64,000 nt of DNA from Hanleya hanleyi. Its lineage: Eukaryota; Mollusca; Polyplacophora; Lepidopleurida; Hanleyidae. Shown in pieces: positions 17,909 through 29,121 of the stretch. The DNA lies in contig JAVTVY010019536.1 in NCBI GenBank assembly GCA_036873755.1, positions 18,253-82,252 on the forward strand, in the 5' to 3' direction. The notes beneath the pieces were generated by a model. It worked only from the letters and a program-made list of their open reading frames with translations. It had not been told where the DNA came from and ran no database searches. How positions within the stretch are numbered: the first letter of the stretch is position 1; the number at the start of each line of letters is the position of its first letter. Both the position numbers and the translations under genes were made by a program.

Positions 17909-19215
17909 TAGTACGATCGTGGAAATGCCGGATAATTCGAAGAGTGCAGAAAAACTATTATTCTTCAATCAATTTTTAGAAAGAATAGAGAGAACATAAT
18001 TCTCACAGTAAAATGACTTCAATTCCATCATAATTTCTTTTTTTTTGTTCTTCTTTTTGAGAGTTATAGGACTATCTCTCTCGGCTAAATTTAAAGCTAA
18101 AAGATCTACTATAATCCGTCTGGACGTGACAGGTTGAGTACCGGTATACAGTGTTGGACAGCAGTATAAATAAAGGGATATTTTCAACGCCCTGATCAAT
18201 GTAGTAACATAAGGAGGTATACTGTCAGGATATCTGAAAAATGAAAACACACAAACACATAAAAGCACACATGAAAGCCACACACACATCCACGCGTGTA
18301 CGGATGTGGGGGTTGCGCATATCTTTTGGAAGCGAAAATATAATGTGTACAGTACAACACAGCGAGTTACAGACTTTCCGAGAGATAATTTCATAACAGG
18401 TATCATTCCAAGCATGGACTAATATTTAACACCGTTTAAAAGCTATACAATAATGCAGGATAAGCATTATTCATTTACGCCGACATTTTCTTCGTCGATA
18501 GTGGCAGAGCTCATTCATGAAATGGCGGCCTCACCATACGACCCACATCGCAATAGCTGCTCCTTAAGCATGCGCAGCTCGACTTTGTCCTAAAATACCG
18601 GAAGGCGACGGGAAGGGCGACGTCGCTAGCGACGTCGCGTTTAAACAGAGCGACGTCGCGTCGCGTTCCATCTCTTAACATTATAAGAACGCGACGGGAA
18701 GGGCGACGGGATGGGCGACGTCGCGAGCGACGTCGTGTTGATTAAAGCGACGCGCGACGGGAAGGGCGGCGTCGCGGGCGACGTCGCGGGCAACGTCGCG
18801 TTTAAAAAGGGCGACGTCGCGTCGCGTTCTATCTCTTAAAATTATAAGAACGCGACGGGAAGGGCGACATCGCGGGCGACGTCGTGGGCGACGTCGCCCT
18901 TCCCGTGGCCTGCGACGCGCGACGCAAAAATGGCCGAAATGGAACACCATAGTATACCGGTACTCAACCTGTCACGTCCCGAAAGATTGTAGTAGATCTT
19001 TTAGCTTTCAATTTAGCAGAGAGAGATAGTCCTATAGCTCTCAAAAAGAAGAAAAAAGAAAGAAATTATGATGGAATTGAAGTCATTTTACTGTGAGAAT
19101 TATGTTCTCTCTATTCTTTCTAAAAATTGATTGAAGAATATTAGTTTTTCTGCACTCTTCGAATTATCCGGCATTTCCACGATCGTACTAGACGTTTGAC
19201 GACAATTGAACTTCA
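17909..19215. repeat. Central inverted repeat of the LIR element
   Basis: The segment 17909-18148 is inverted-repeated at 18951-19191 (both contain 'gatcgtggaaatgccgg', 'agagtgcagaaaaact' and 'gacaggttgagtaccggta'). The stem continues outward across the Polinton insertion: 7530-7559 pairs with 19192-19220. The roughly 800-bp loop (18149-18950) is another copy of the 750-bp terminal module, beginning at the TATGGTGTTCC motif and carrying a GC minisatellite. The Polinton-like element thus inserted into the arm of a pre-existing palindrome. Confidence 0.75.
18600..18935. repeat. GC-rich minisatellite, array 3
   Basis: Palindromic GACGTCGC repeats in inverted orientation relative to arrays 1 and 2, within the central loop module of the LIR element. 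Confidence 0.8.
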
Positions 19216-19259
19216 AATTTAAGACGAGTTCTTGGAGTTCGGGTAAGTTGCTCTTAACT

Positions 19260-20135
19260 CATGGCCGTAGACAAGGGGGGCATGGCCCCCCCCCCCAAAT
19301 ATTTGCAAGACAAACAAAAAATAGACGTGTTTGTGAAATACATATTCCCCACTGCGTGTTTGTCAGAGGGGAAAGTGGTCAAGCAGAGGAAACGAGGCAT
19401 GTTTAAGCATACAGTTAATAGGGGAGTTCCGAATCGCCTTTTACATCTAGACTGCTGGCGCTCGTGTTGTTAAGAGTTGAGAGTGATTTTTGGCCTTATT
19501 TTCTACGAAAATCTGTCGTCGATAATTGCATGTATAAAATTCTCTAATCGAACTTGTAAATCAATGAGAAAATCATGTCCGTCTCAGTGCACCAGCGCGG
19601 GCAGTTGCGAATCACTTTGGTAAGAAGCGGATCACGCCATCTAGCGGTCGTTACAGCCGCTTTGAATATATATATATATATATTTTTGTAAAGCCTGAGT
19701 GGTCATTTATCACCAATATCCCAATAGGCGAAAAATGTAGTATCACATGCCTGGACTTTGTTGGATTGCCATTACTGAGGCAGAAATTGTTCATAGACAA
19801 CGACGGCCTGATCTGTCCGACCATGCCATATACGGAAATTATCCTCACTAATTAAATTAATTCTCTCAGGATTTCGATAGTTCGATATTTGTTCACGGAC
19901 GACACCATTCATTTAAGATTGAACCCGACGGACCTGGTTCAGTAGAAACCTGTCGAAAATGTTTCCCCATCTGACCTAATATACTGCATGAAATTCAGAT
20001 TCAAATTTAAGAAAGTTACACACACGTTCCATCGTGTTTCTGACAGCTGAACGAATTCTACTCGCATATTCAAGATTACAATATATAAACTCTCTAAATG
20101 GACATCGGACATCTATTTAGCATCTATATTTGGAC
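19260..20135. other. Right LIR arm, inner part
   Basis: No gene is recognised. 19260-19640 has no counterpart in the left arm and includes a C-run near 19290. A (TA)n run sits at about 19666-19683. From about 19850 the sequence is inverted-repeated with the left arm at 6950-7215. Confidence 0.55.
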
Positions 20136-20139
20136 AAAA

Positions 20140-20954
20140 CAATGTTAACAATAGCCCGTACATTTTACGGTAATCTACTGGCAGCTGGGGTTGCCAACAA
20201 TCTACTGTAAAATTAACGGTTGACCGTAAAAGTCGTTGTACGGTCACCGTAAGAAGTACGGTAGAATACGATGAAGGGCGTAAATTTTCGGTTACAGCAT
20301 GTTGTGATTTCATATTTTTTAGAGTATAGATCTTTATTTCAGTAAGGAAAGTGATATATCTTCCCTGATATAAGTTCGTGGTAAACACCATTTCATGCCA
20401 AGATCGCAATGTTACATATAATTTTATCTCCTCTTCGGTTGTTGTGCGCAATTGACTTAGAGACTGGAACAAACAAACTGAAGTTTCTGTTTCACAGCGA
20501 TCACGCCTTCCCTCCCGAGTATCCTCCCAACATGATGCAATTATTAAGCGCTACATGGACCAAAGTGTTTGTCTACCCTATCATGGCGTTGATAATAACT
20601 ATATCTTGTCTACCGATGTTGAGTGCGAAACGAATGTAGATATAGCCTGAACAGGTCTGCCCAAGGTTAGCGACGTGGATGGACTAATGGAGGCAGTTAA
20701 TTTTGCCCGGAGAGAATGTCATCACGTGATACAAGGTTAATGGGCCATGCGTTCACGTCCCATATGTGACCTCATTCCAGAACACGGCATTCTACCGTAT
20801 TTTTGACTGTGAATAACGGTATTCTATCGTATTTCTGAATATGTGGTAAATTACCGTTAAATGTACGGTAATATACCGTATTTCTGAAGATACGGTAGAT
20901 TACCGTCACATTTACGGTAATATGCCGTATATTTTACGGTACTTTGTTACAGTG
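20140..20954. mobile_element. 815-bp TIR element inserted in the right LIR arm
   Basis: Termini CAATGTTAAC and GTTACAGTG (imperfect inverted repeats), with an interior full of ACGGTA/TACCGT motifs. The left arm has the uninterrupted site near 6925-6935, and an AA dinucleotide is duplicated at the insertion. It encodes nothing recognisable. A larger relative is at 49622-53940. Confidence 0.75.
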
Positions 20955-22814
20955 AAGAAAATAGAGGAAAGGACACACAGATATATTTTCCCAATTTTAA
21001 TAATGAAATCTTTAATTTTGAAATCTTTGGTATGTGTGTGGTGGGGTGGGGGAAGTGGGGGAGAGGGGGTGAAGACTATCCCGTTCTGTGACTTAAAATT
21101 ATTCCAAAGCAATAACTTTGCCCAAGAGACATTTGTCCGTGTGCAGTCTTCAATGTCACAATTCGTAATCCGGAATTGACATCTCTAATGCCGCATTATG
21201 TTACAATGCTGGCGAGTTAAGGGTTATCGCAAATCATTAGATATTGTGTTTGACCATTAATATGATTCAGTCACTGAAACGAATACTGAAATTACCACTT
21301 AAAGCCATTTTATTTCTCGTAGATTCCACACTTAAGAAATCACACGCGTTTTTGTCCCAGCGAGAATTTGTCATTGCGTGGTACCGGAAGCATTACCATG
21401 CCGAATTGACCGAGAAACAAACAACGCAGGTCGGTTGTTCGACATTTATTTGGGTCCACAGAAACAGACGTTCCAATAAAAATAGAAAAGATTTACACAG
21501 ATGCTTTATTGCAAGAAATATAAGGCGTTCATTAGGAAAGTGATCCGCAAGTCACCGTGATTCGGAACCCACAAAACTACTGTATAAATTCCATCCAAAA
21601 TGTACAAAACACGTATTCCCTCCAAAACCACAACCTGGATGAGTCGCTGAGCTAATTAGTTTGCACAACGTTTTTTGTGTTGACCAAGTTTGAGGTTTAA
21701 TAACCCTGGAAAGAAAATACCCACACATAAAAGCAAGAAAAGACAAAAAACAACTGGTTACAACGTGTGCGTTTTAATGTTGAGTTTTATTCACTGGGAA
21801 AGGCCAAGAACGCATCTCCAGTCATCTGGGATCCTGGAGCTTCCGGGGCCTAGGCGGCCCCTGGACCCTCACCTTATTGTACTGTCATAGTATAGCTCCC
21901 CCCCTCCGCCCCAAATCTGAAAACTTGTCTACGTCCTTGTAACTGCAGGGGTTCTTTCCTCAATTTCAAGAAAAATTCAAATCTCGTTGATATGCACTCT
22001 TAAAATAATTCATGGATTTTGTTCCAGGTTTTATTCAGGCCATTTGACGACAATTGTGTTTCAAGGATGATTTTTTTTTTTTTCTTGAAAATGAGGAAAG
22101 AATCTCTGCAGTTAAGAGCAACTTACTCGAACTCCAAGAACTCGTCCTGAATTTTAAGTTCAATCGTCTAGAACGATCGTGGAAATGCCGGACGATTTAA
22201 AGAGTGCAGAAGTACTAATATTCTTCAGTCAGTTCTTAGAAAGAGTAGAAAGAACAAAATAACTTCAATTCCATCATAATTTTCTTTTTTTTTCTTTTTG
22301 AGAGTTATGGGACTATCTCTCTCCGCTAAATTGAAAGCTTATAGATCTACACTACAATCTGTCGGGACGTGACAGGTTAAGTAACGGTATACAGTGTTGG
22401 ACAGCAGTAAATAAAAGCATATTTTCAAGGCCTGGTAAATGTGGTCACATAAGGAGGTATACTGTAAGAACAACTGAAAAACACAAACACATAAAAGCAC
22501 ACAGAAAATCCACAGAAGGATGTGGGGGTTGCGTATATTTTTTGGAAGCGAAGATATAAGTTGTACAGTACAACACAGCGAGTTGCAGACTTTCCGAGAG
22601 ATAACTTCATAACAGGCATCATTCCAAGCATGGACTAATATTTAACACCATTTAAAAGCTATACGATAATGCAGGATAATCATTATTCATTTACGCTGAC
22701 ATTTTCTTCATCGATAGTGGCAGAGATCATTCATGAAATGATGGCCTCGCCATACGATCCACATCGCAATAGCTGCTCCCTAAGCATGCGCAGATCGATT
22801 TTGTCCTAAAATAC

Positions 22815-23095
22815 CGGAAGGCGACGGGAAGGGCGACGTCGCGTTTAAACAGAGCGACGTCGCGTCGCGTTCTATCTCTTAACATTATAAGAACGCGACG
22901 GGAAGGGTGACGTTGCGAGCGGCGTCGTGGGCGACGTCGCCCATCGCGTCGTGTTGATTAAAGCGACGCGAGACGGGAAGGGCGACGTCGCGTCGCGTTC
23001 TATCTCTTAACATTATAAGAACGCGACGGGAAGGGCGACGGGAAGGGCGACGTCGCCCTTCCCGTCGCCTGCAACGCGCGACGCAAGAATGGCCG
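22815..23095. repeat. GC-rich minisatellite, array 4 (outer right end)
   Basis: Inverted counterpart of the array at 4015-4300, just inside the right terminus of the LIR element. Confidence 0.85.
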
Positions 23096-23110
23096 AAATG
23101 GAACACCATA

Positions 23111-23116
23111 CTTTAC
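23111..23116. other. Target site duplication CTTTAC (right copy)
   Basis: Exact match to 3984-3989, next to the CACCATA terminus at 23110. Confidence 0.85.
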
Positions 23117-23420
23117 CCTGGGATGTCTCCCAGTCAAGGGTTTCTTGGCTTTGTCAAAAACCTCTTTAAATTCATGTATCACCTTCTCGATGTTCGGAAA
23201 TCCCTTCGTCTCTGTCACACTTCCAGCGGCGTCAACCGCTCCTCATAAAAGGACTGAAACCAGATGATAGTTTTGTCCGTACCAATTCATTTGTCCTTGT
23301 GGATAATCAAGTTGAGCTCGTCCCATATGTGATGCCTCTGATCCCAGTATACATTCATGGTACATCTTTGGCACAACAACAATAGGTACGAGCGCTCACA
23401 AATTTGACCAAAAATCTGTA
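23117..23420 (-). pseudogene. Gypsy-like protease end and protease-RT linker
   Basis: The minus-strand frame has VPIVVVPKMYHECILGS, then MGRAQLDYPQGQMNWYGQ, resembling the C-terminal half of a Ty3/gypsy aspartic protease. A TGA interrupts it at about 23247. The open linker FPNIEKVIHEFKEVFD follows and runs into the insertion point. It continues into the RT fragment at 3985 on the other side of the 19-kb insert. Confidence 0.6.
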
Positions 23421-23649
23421 ACTGCTTTACAATAACAGCATATACCACGCCCGTCTTCTTAAGTGGACCTTTTTTCGAAAGTGTCTACCACACATATTGA
23501 CGTAATAACGGCGTAGATACACCTGTGTTCACCAAAGCCGTTATTATTTGTCCATTCAGTTTTAATGGACCGAGAACCTCCTCTTGACGCTCGTGAACCC
23601 ACTCCTGCACCGTTTCTCGACTGTCCGCGCTTTTCAGCTTGGTAATTCG

Positions 23650-24290
23650 GATTAGGTGGATTACGACATTCGGCCATTCGATGTCCGATAACTCCGCACC
23701 TCCAACAGGTGAGAACAGGGTAGGCTCAGAGAGCGATGTCTCGAAATCTTCTCTTAAATGTACTCACAGTTTCATTTTGTTTCTCACGAACGGTATCCAG
23801 TTCACGTACGCTTCAACCGTTTGTTGAAGCAGATGCAGACACCAAATGCCCCCAGGTCGTCTTTCATGTAACTGTCAACCTGTTCTTATCGACCAAAAAC
23901 GGTTCCGACGGACTTTCTGGTACGTCATGTAGAGCCTGTATAGTTAACTTGCATTCATCCAGCTGTTCCCCTACGTCCGTTCGAATGAGTCCATCGCACT
24001 TTCTTATGGTAGACACGTGGTCACTCAAGCGTTCACGTTGGAGTCGTTGATTCTCGCTAGCTGCTTGATCTTCACGGACAGAATTGACCAGTGATGTGAT
24101 ACCCCACGACAATGCCTGCAGCTCATGAACTCTTACCGGTTGATCCGCCATATCTGTCGTATCACTGGTCTTCTTATCGTCGTTCCCCTGGTCATCTTTA
24201 TTTTTCGTTTGCTGTTTTTTCTTCTTTAATCCCGGAGCAAACTCGCCAAGATGGACTTTTCTACTGGTTGGTTGAGATTATGGGCTTGCT
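23650..24290 (-). pseudogene. Gypsy-like gag with CCHC zinc knuckle
   Basis: The upstream minus-strand frame (24290-23864) is charged and coiled-coil-like, with a Lys-rich start (LKKKKQQTKNK) and a REDQAASENQRLQRERL helix, typical of a retroelement gag. About 60 codons later, at 23707-23666, lies CWRCGVIGHRMAEC, a textbook CX2CX4HX4C nucleocapsid zinc knuckle. A frame change separates the two parts. In an intact element this protein packages the RNA. Confidence 0.65.
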
Positions 24291-24499
24291 ACGTTTTTCA
24301 ACCCGAGGGATTTATCCTCCATATAACCCCTCAGTTCAAGGAAACGCTTCCAAGCTCTTACCTCACATATATCTCTAGGGTTTTCCTCAAGACCAGACAC
24401 TGGTGTAAAGACAAACTGTTGCTTATTTACTGGAGACATCTATCGTGGTACAAGTTAATATACGAAGCAATTCCATAAGTCATCATGTAATGGTTTTTA

Positions 24500-24616
24500 T
24501 CTTCAGTAAGGAAAATGTGCTTTTTAGTGATATTTGTATGTGCTCTTATTATGTATTGGGGGATGCCGTTAGCCTTCGGGCATAAAAGTGCAATAAAACT
24601 ATCTATCTATCTATCT
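24500..24616 (+). mobile_element. Retroposon 3' tail with (CTAT)n
   Basis: A sequence ending 'cataaaagtgcaataaaactatctatctatctatct' has an AATAAA followed by short tandem CTAT units, a common 3' end of non-LTR retrotransposons or SINEs. No coding part is attached. Confidence 0.45.
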
Positions 24617-24619
24617 GTA

Positions 24620-25725
24620 AAGAATCTATTACAAGACTATTCTAAAGACAAACAAGCAGCCAGAGGATGCTAGGTCCCCCGCCAAAATGGCAGCAATATT
24701 TATAAGCGCTGTCGGTTTCAGAAGATATTCATGAGGATGGCAACAGCTACTTCACAGGCGTAAGAAGCAGAGGGGTCTTTCCACCTTCCCAGGTTTGAGA
24801 TCAACTCCGAATGGCTGACTGAATGTTGATTGCTACTGTAATATATTTTCTTTACCATGTAGCATGAAAATTATGTAACCGAAATGCAACCCCAAGAGAC
24901 AACTCATGGCATATTATCTGCAAACTAAATTTGACAAGAATATGAAGGCATCCTCAACCTATTGCCCAGAAACCAAATTTAGACTTTGCCACAAGGAGTC
25001 ACCACCTGTAGGTGCAAGCAGGCAAAACACAATCCCAAATGACATCTCATGTCATGGTATCGGCATATGAACTTTGAGACTCTGAAGAGGGGTCCTCAAG
25101 TTATTGCCGGTACTAGATGCCCACCGGTGTTCATGTTATTTGGGGCGGGTCACATATGAATACAAAATTTGAGAATAATCTGATGAGCAGTTGCCAAATT
25201 ATTGCCCGGAAACAAATTTTTCCACCAGGAGACGCCACCTGTAGGCAGAAGCGGGAAAAATACAATCCCAAGGAACATGGTATCGTGGGGACATCTGCAT
25301 ACCAAATTTGAGAAGAATCCGATGAGGGTCCTCAAGTTATTGCCCAGAAACCAAATTTAGATTTTGACACCAGGTGACGCCACCTCTAGGCGCAAGTCAG
25401 TGAAATGCATTATCAAGCGACATCTTATGTCACGGTACATTCATACAAAATTTGAGAAGAATCCGATGATCAGTTCTCAAGTTATTACCCGGAAACGAAT
25501 TTGTGATGTTGCCACCAGGTGGCGCCACCTGTGAGTGCAAGTGAGCGAAAGGCAATCCCAAGCAACAGCTCTTGGCATGGTAAATGCATGCCAAATTTGA
25601 GAAGAATCCGATGAGCCGCAACGTTTCTCATGTTTCCCAGAAAGGTACATATGTAGGATATTTCAAAGAAATTCGACCAAGTGTTTCTAAGTTATCACTT
25701 GCAGCATGGAATAATGGAATGAACT
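24620..25725 (+). repeat. Diverged tandem units related to the 173-bp satellite
   Basis: From about 24890 the sequence repeats roughly every 160-180 bp. Each unit has 'ccaaatttgagaagaat', 'ttattgcccggaaac' and 'ccacctgtaggcgcaag', but units differ greatly. They look like older, unhomogenised members of the satellite that follows. 24620-24890 shows nothing recognisable. Confidence 0.6.
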
Positions 25726-25727
25726 CT

Positions 25728-26935
25728 AGTGGCGCCACCTCCGGGTGGATTTTGCTGAAACGCATCACCAACGGTGTTTTGTCGCAGGGAATGCATTTAC
25801 CAAATTTCGAAGAAATCCGACAAATTGTTCGAAAGTTATCGCTCGCGAAGGATATGAACAAACATGAACGGACATGCATTAAAGATTGGAACAAGACCCA
25901 GTGGCGCCACCTACAGGCGGATCTTGCTGAAACGTAATACCAGCGACGTCTTGTCGCAAAGAATGCAGATGCCAAATTTCGGAGGAATCCGACAAAGCAT
26001 TTAGGAGTTATCGCTTACGCAGTATTTGCACGGACATGCACTAAATATTGGAACAAGACCCAGTGGCGCCACCTACAGGCGGATCTTGCTGAAACGTAAT
26101 ACCAACAGACGTCTTGTTGCAAAGAATGCAGATGCCAAATTTCGGAGGAATCCGACAAAGCATTTAGGAGTTATCGCTTATGAAGCATTTGCACGAACAT
26201 CCACGGACATGCACTAAAGATTGGAACAAGACCCAGTGGCGCCACCTACAGGCGGATCTTGCTGAAACGTAATACCAACAGACGTCTTGTCGCAAAGAAT
26301 GCAGATGCCAAATTTCGGAGGAATCCGACAAAGCATTTAGGAGATATCGCTTACGAAGTATTTGCACGGACATGCACGGACATGCACTAAAGATTGGAAC
26401 AAGACCCAGTGGCGCCACCTACAGGCGGATCTTGCTGAAACGTAATACCAAGAGACGTCTTGTCGCAAAGAATGCAGATGCCAAATTTCGGAGGAATCCG
26501 ACAAAGCATTTAGAAGTTATTGCTTACGAAGTATTTGCACGGACATGTCCGTGCATGCACGGACACATAGAAGCAAGACCCCAGTGGCGCCACCTACAGG
26601 CGGATCTTGCTGAAACGTAATACCAAGAGACGTCTTGTCGCAAAGAATGCAGATGCCAAATTTCGGAGGAATCCGACAAAGCATTTAGAAGTTATTGCTT
26701 ACGAAGTATTTGCACGGACATGTCCGTGCATGACGGACACATAGAAGCAAGACCCCAGTGGCGCCACCTACAGGCGGATCTTGCTGAAACGTAATACCAA
26801 GAGACGTCTTGTCGCAAAGAATGCAGATGCCAAATTTCGGAGGAATCCGACAAAGCATTTAGAAGTTATTGCTTACGAAGTATTTGCACGGACATGTCCG
26901 TGCATGCACGGACACATAGAAGCAAGAACCATTTT
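25728..26935 (+). repeat. ~173-bp satellite, 7 units
   Basis: Unit starts (GTGGCGCCACCT) are at 25731, 25901, 26063, 26236, 26409, 26584 and 26758. The last five are almost identical. Each holds 'ggcggatcttgctgaaacg', 'gcagatgccaaatttcggagga' and the palindromic 'cggacatgtccgtgcatg'. Open frames on both strands (for example RILLKRNTKRRLVAKN repeated) follow from the unit sequence and are not genes. Confidence 0.9.
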
Positions 26936-27340
26936 AAAGTCCCCGGCCGCGTTGCGGCGGAGGACAATAAGTTACTACGCTTATATACTGTTAAGTAAAC
27001 AAAACACTTGAACCAAACACATACAATCAGGGTTACGTGCTACCGTTCACATAGATTTACAATCATTATCATGTAACATATTTCTTTTCATGAGTCCACG
27101 TGCTTTTGTGAGTATTTATTTAATCTATACACGCACACAAATAATTTTTAAAAAAAATGGCTGAGTTCGTACGAATATAATATAAGTATGTGTATACGTA
27201 AAGTTTGACCGGGAATATTATACAAGTTCATGTCAACATTGTGACAAGAATATTATAATAGGTGATAGGTTACCAAATAAATCGAGATCTCGCATGTAAA
27301 TGCACAAAAGATATATGAGATTTAAATCCGTATGTGGTAT
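26936..27340. other. No feature recognised
   Basis: AT-rich spacer after the satellite. I see no open frame, repeat or RNA gene that I can support. Confidence 0.5.
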
Positions 27341-27343
27341 ATA

Positions 27344-27449
27344 CACAGGCAAAATTGCACCTTGGCGTGTCACATGCTTGGTATAATTTGCATGTGACAC
27401 GCATATACGTGTGTTACGCATAAATCACACGTTTGCAATTTTGCCTGTG
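27344..27449. mobile_element. 106-bp hairpin MITE with TA duplication
   Basis: Termini CACAGGCAAAATTGCA and TGCAATTTTGCCTGTG are perfect inverted repeats flanked by TA on each side. The middle has further inverted pieces (gtgtcacatgc / gcatgtgacac). The TA duplication suggests a Tc1/mariner-type mobiliser. Confidence 0.75.
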
Positions 27450-27451
27450 TA

Positions 27452-29055
27452 GTATGTCTGTCAACAATATTTCACAATGCACTTTGTGTGTGAGTGTCGT
27501 AATCTCACACATTTGCATCACATTTATTTGGACTTCAAAACTTCTCTATACATGTACTCAGACATTGTTTCATTTATGGCTCTCATTGTACAGCTGTGAA
27601 ACTCTAGCTGGAAACCCACAATGCTTGATATTCATAAGAATTACATAAAGATAAATAGACGTTTAATTTTGCAGAAATGTAGCCACTATTTGAAGTACAT
27701 GTTCTAGATTGATAATGGCAAACATTTTGTTGTGAGTGGACACTTTATACTCCATAAGGTGTCTTGGTCAAACTTCATAATCACCAATTATCTGTAACAC
27801 ATTCACCTTTAAATGCGCAATAGGCTAACCTGTAGGCCTACTCTTATATGAAGCTTTGGACAGCTCAATATTCCTGAGATTCACAGTGTTTCGGCTCATT
27901 GGATCTTTCAAACAAAAACAAAATTAGACATTGTATGAGTCACTGATACCTTATACAGGTTTGTTGTTATGTCTGTTATTTTGGTGGTTTAGTGTTCTGA
28001 TTTGTAACCAAGCTAGCGCTGGAAAAGAAAGAAGAAGAAATTGGGACTTCAGAGAGTTTAGTATACAGGTTTTATACCATGTACATGTACTGTGGCGTAG
28101 TGGTCATAGCTCTATGAGGTAACGAATTCTGAGAATGCATCTGTAGGCCTACAGCTAATTTTGTTCTTGGCTCAGAGGTTTTTATTAGTCCTGCTGAGCA
28201 GATGTAATATGATGGATAATGAATATTGAATTTTGTCAAAATTACCAAGACTTTGACTTTGTTGATATTCTTCCATTCTAGTATGGTACATAGACCATGT
28301 ACTAAAAAAGTTGAACGTTAATTTTTCCAGGTACTACAAACCAAAAGTTGGTCTTTTTGATTAACTCCCATCTATATCCCAAGAACAAATTATGATGCTC
28401 CTTCCTTATAGTCTCTATTGAACTGAACAAAACACATACAATCTGGCATAATTCATTTATGCTATACATTCATATTTTGTGGGCTCAAGCATTTGCATTC
28501 GCCCTTGCGTAACTGTTCATTTCAATCTTAGTGTAAAAGGAGATTCACTCCTCCGAATGCTGGCCCGCTTGCTATCTTCAACCTGACGAAAACTTGGGAT
28601 AAATATCCTGTCTTTGGGGAAAAGCTTCAATAAAATACTTATGCGGCGCTCGTTTCAAGCAGGTGCATTACATAATTACATTGTTTAAATTCATTTGTGT
28701 GGCAATGTTTTTTTTTTCAAATTCGTTACTGTATCTTGCACTTGCACGAAATTCAAGTTAATCATTTAACAAAGAGCTGTACCGATAGCACCGGCAGGTG
28801 CACTGAGACCCGATTCGTTCATTCTTACTTTTTCCCAATCTCTTCAACATAGAGAATATTTTTAATTTAAGAAATAATGTTTTCATAGCGTGCTCAATGG
28901 TTATTTTACGCACGGATAGTGTGGGAAAGTTTATAAATATTATTGGACGCGGGCGAATCCTATTGCACTACTTAATTCATTATCAACAAAGATTATAATG
29001 AAAGGTTGAAAAAGTATTGTAAACTTTGACAATCTTTCTCCCATGTGTTGGAAAA
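27452..29055. other. No gene recognised
   Basis: AT-rich DNA with scattered short open frames lacking domains or conserved composition. I see no RNA gene. Confidence 0.45.
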
Positions 29056-29057
29056 AA

Positions 29058-29121
29058 TCGTCCACTGATGTTGGCATGATGCTCGCGTCTCGGGTGGCAT
29101 CGTGCCAATGTCAGTGGACGA
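29058..29121 (+). ncRNA. Perfect 25-bp hairpin, pre-miRNA-like candidate
   Basis: Arms 29058-29082 and 29097-29121 pair over all 25 positions, three of them as G-U wobbles, around a 14-nt loop. At 64 nt this is the size of a pre-miRNA. The wobble pattern favours folding as RNA of this strand, but I recognise no known seed. The lower stem usual in primary miRNAs is absent beyond 29057. It could instead be a small inverted-repeat element. Confidence 0.4.

Larger units (their letters stand above)
3990..23110. mobile_element. Long-inverted-repeat (LIR) element hosting a Polinton-like element
   Basis: The ends are inverted copies starting TATGGTGTTCCATTTCGG, flanked by exact 6-bp CTTTAC duplications. 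The left arm at 3990 to about 7215 matches, in inverted orientation, the right arm from 23110 down to about 19845. Excluding the Polinton-like insertion (7560-17902, plus one 6-bp duplication), the element is about 8.8 kb. Its arms contain GC-rich minisatellites, repeated 750-bp modules that begin with the element's own terminal sequence, and unique AT-rich DNA. I see no transposase. It resembles fold-back elements in having very long, repeat-filled arms, but the 6-bp duplication matches Polinton-type integration. It may be a non-autonomous derivative mobilised by another element; that is inference. Confidence 0.75.
2101..24290 (-). mobile_element. Ty3/gypsy-like LTR retroelement relic split by a 19-kb insertion
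   Basis: Minus-strand gag and nucleocapsid lie at 24290-23650 and the protease end with the protease-RT linker at 23420-23117. The reading then resumes on the far side of the inserted element, with the start of reverse transcriptase (3985-3344) and integrase (about 2645-2101). This is the canonical gag-PR-RT-IN order of Ty3/gypsy elements. The piece before the insertion ends in the 6-bp CTTTAC and the piece after it begins with the same 6 bp, so the two halves are one element. Several stops and frameshifts, and a short RT-to-IN interval, show it is dead and partly deleted. I could not find LTRs. Confidence 0.75.

Noticed and set aside
26026..27011. Repeated basic frames over the 173-bp satellite
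   Set aside because: Satellite by-products, open on both strands.
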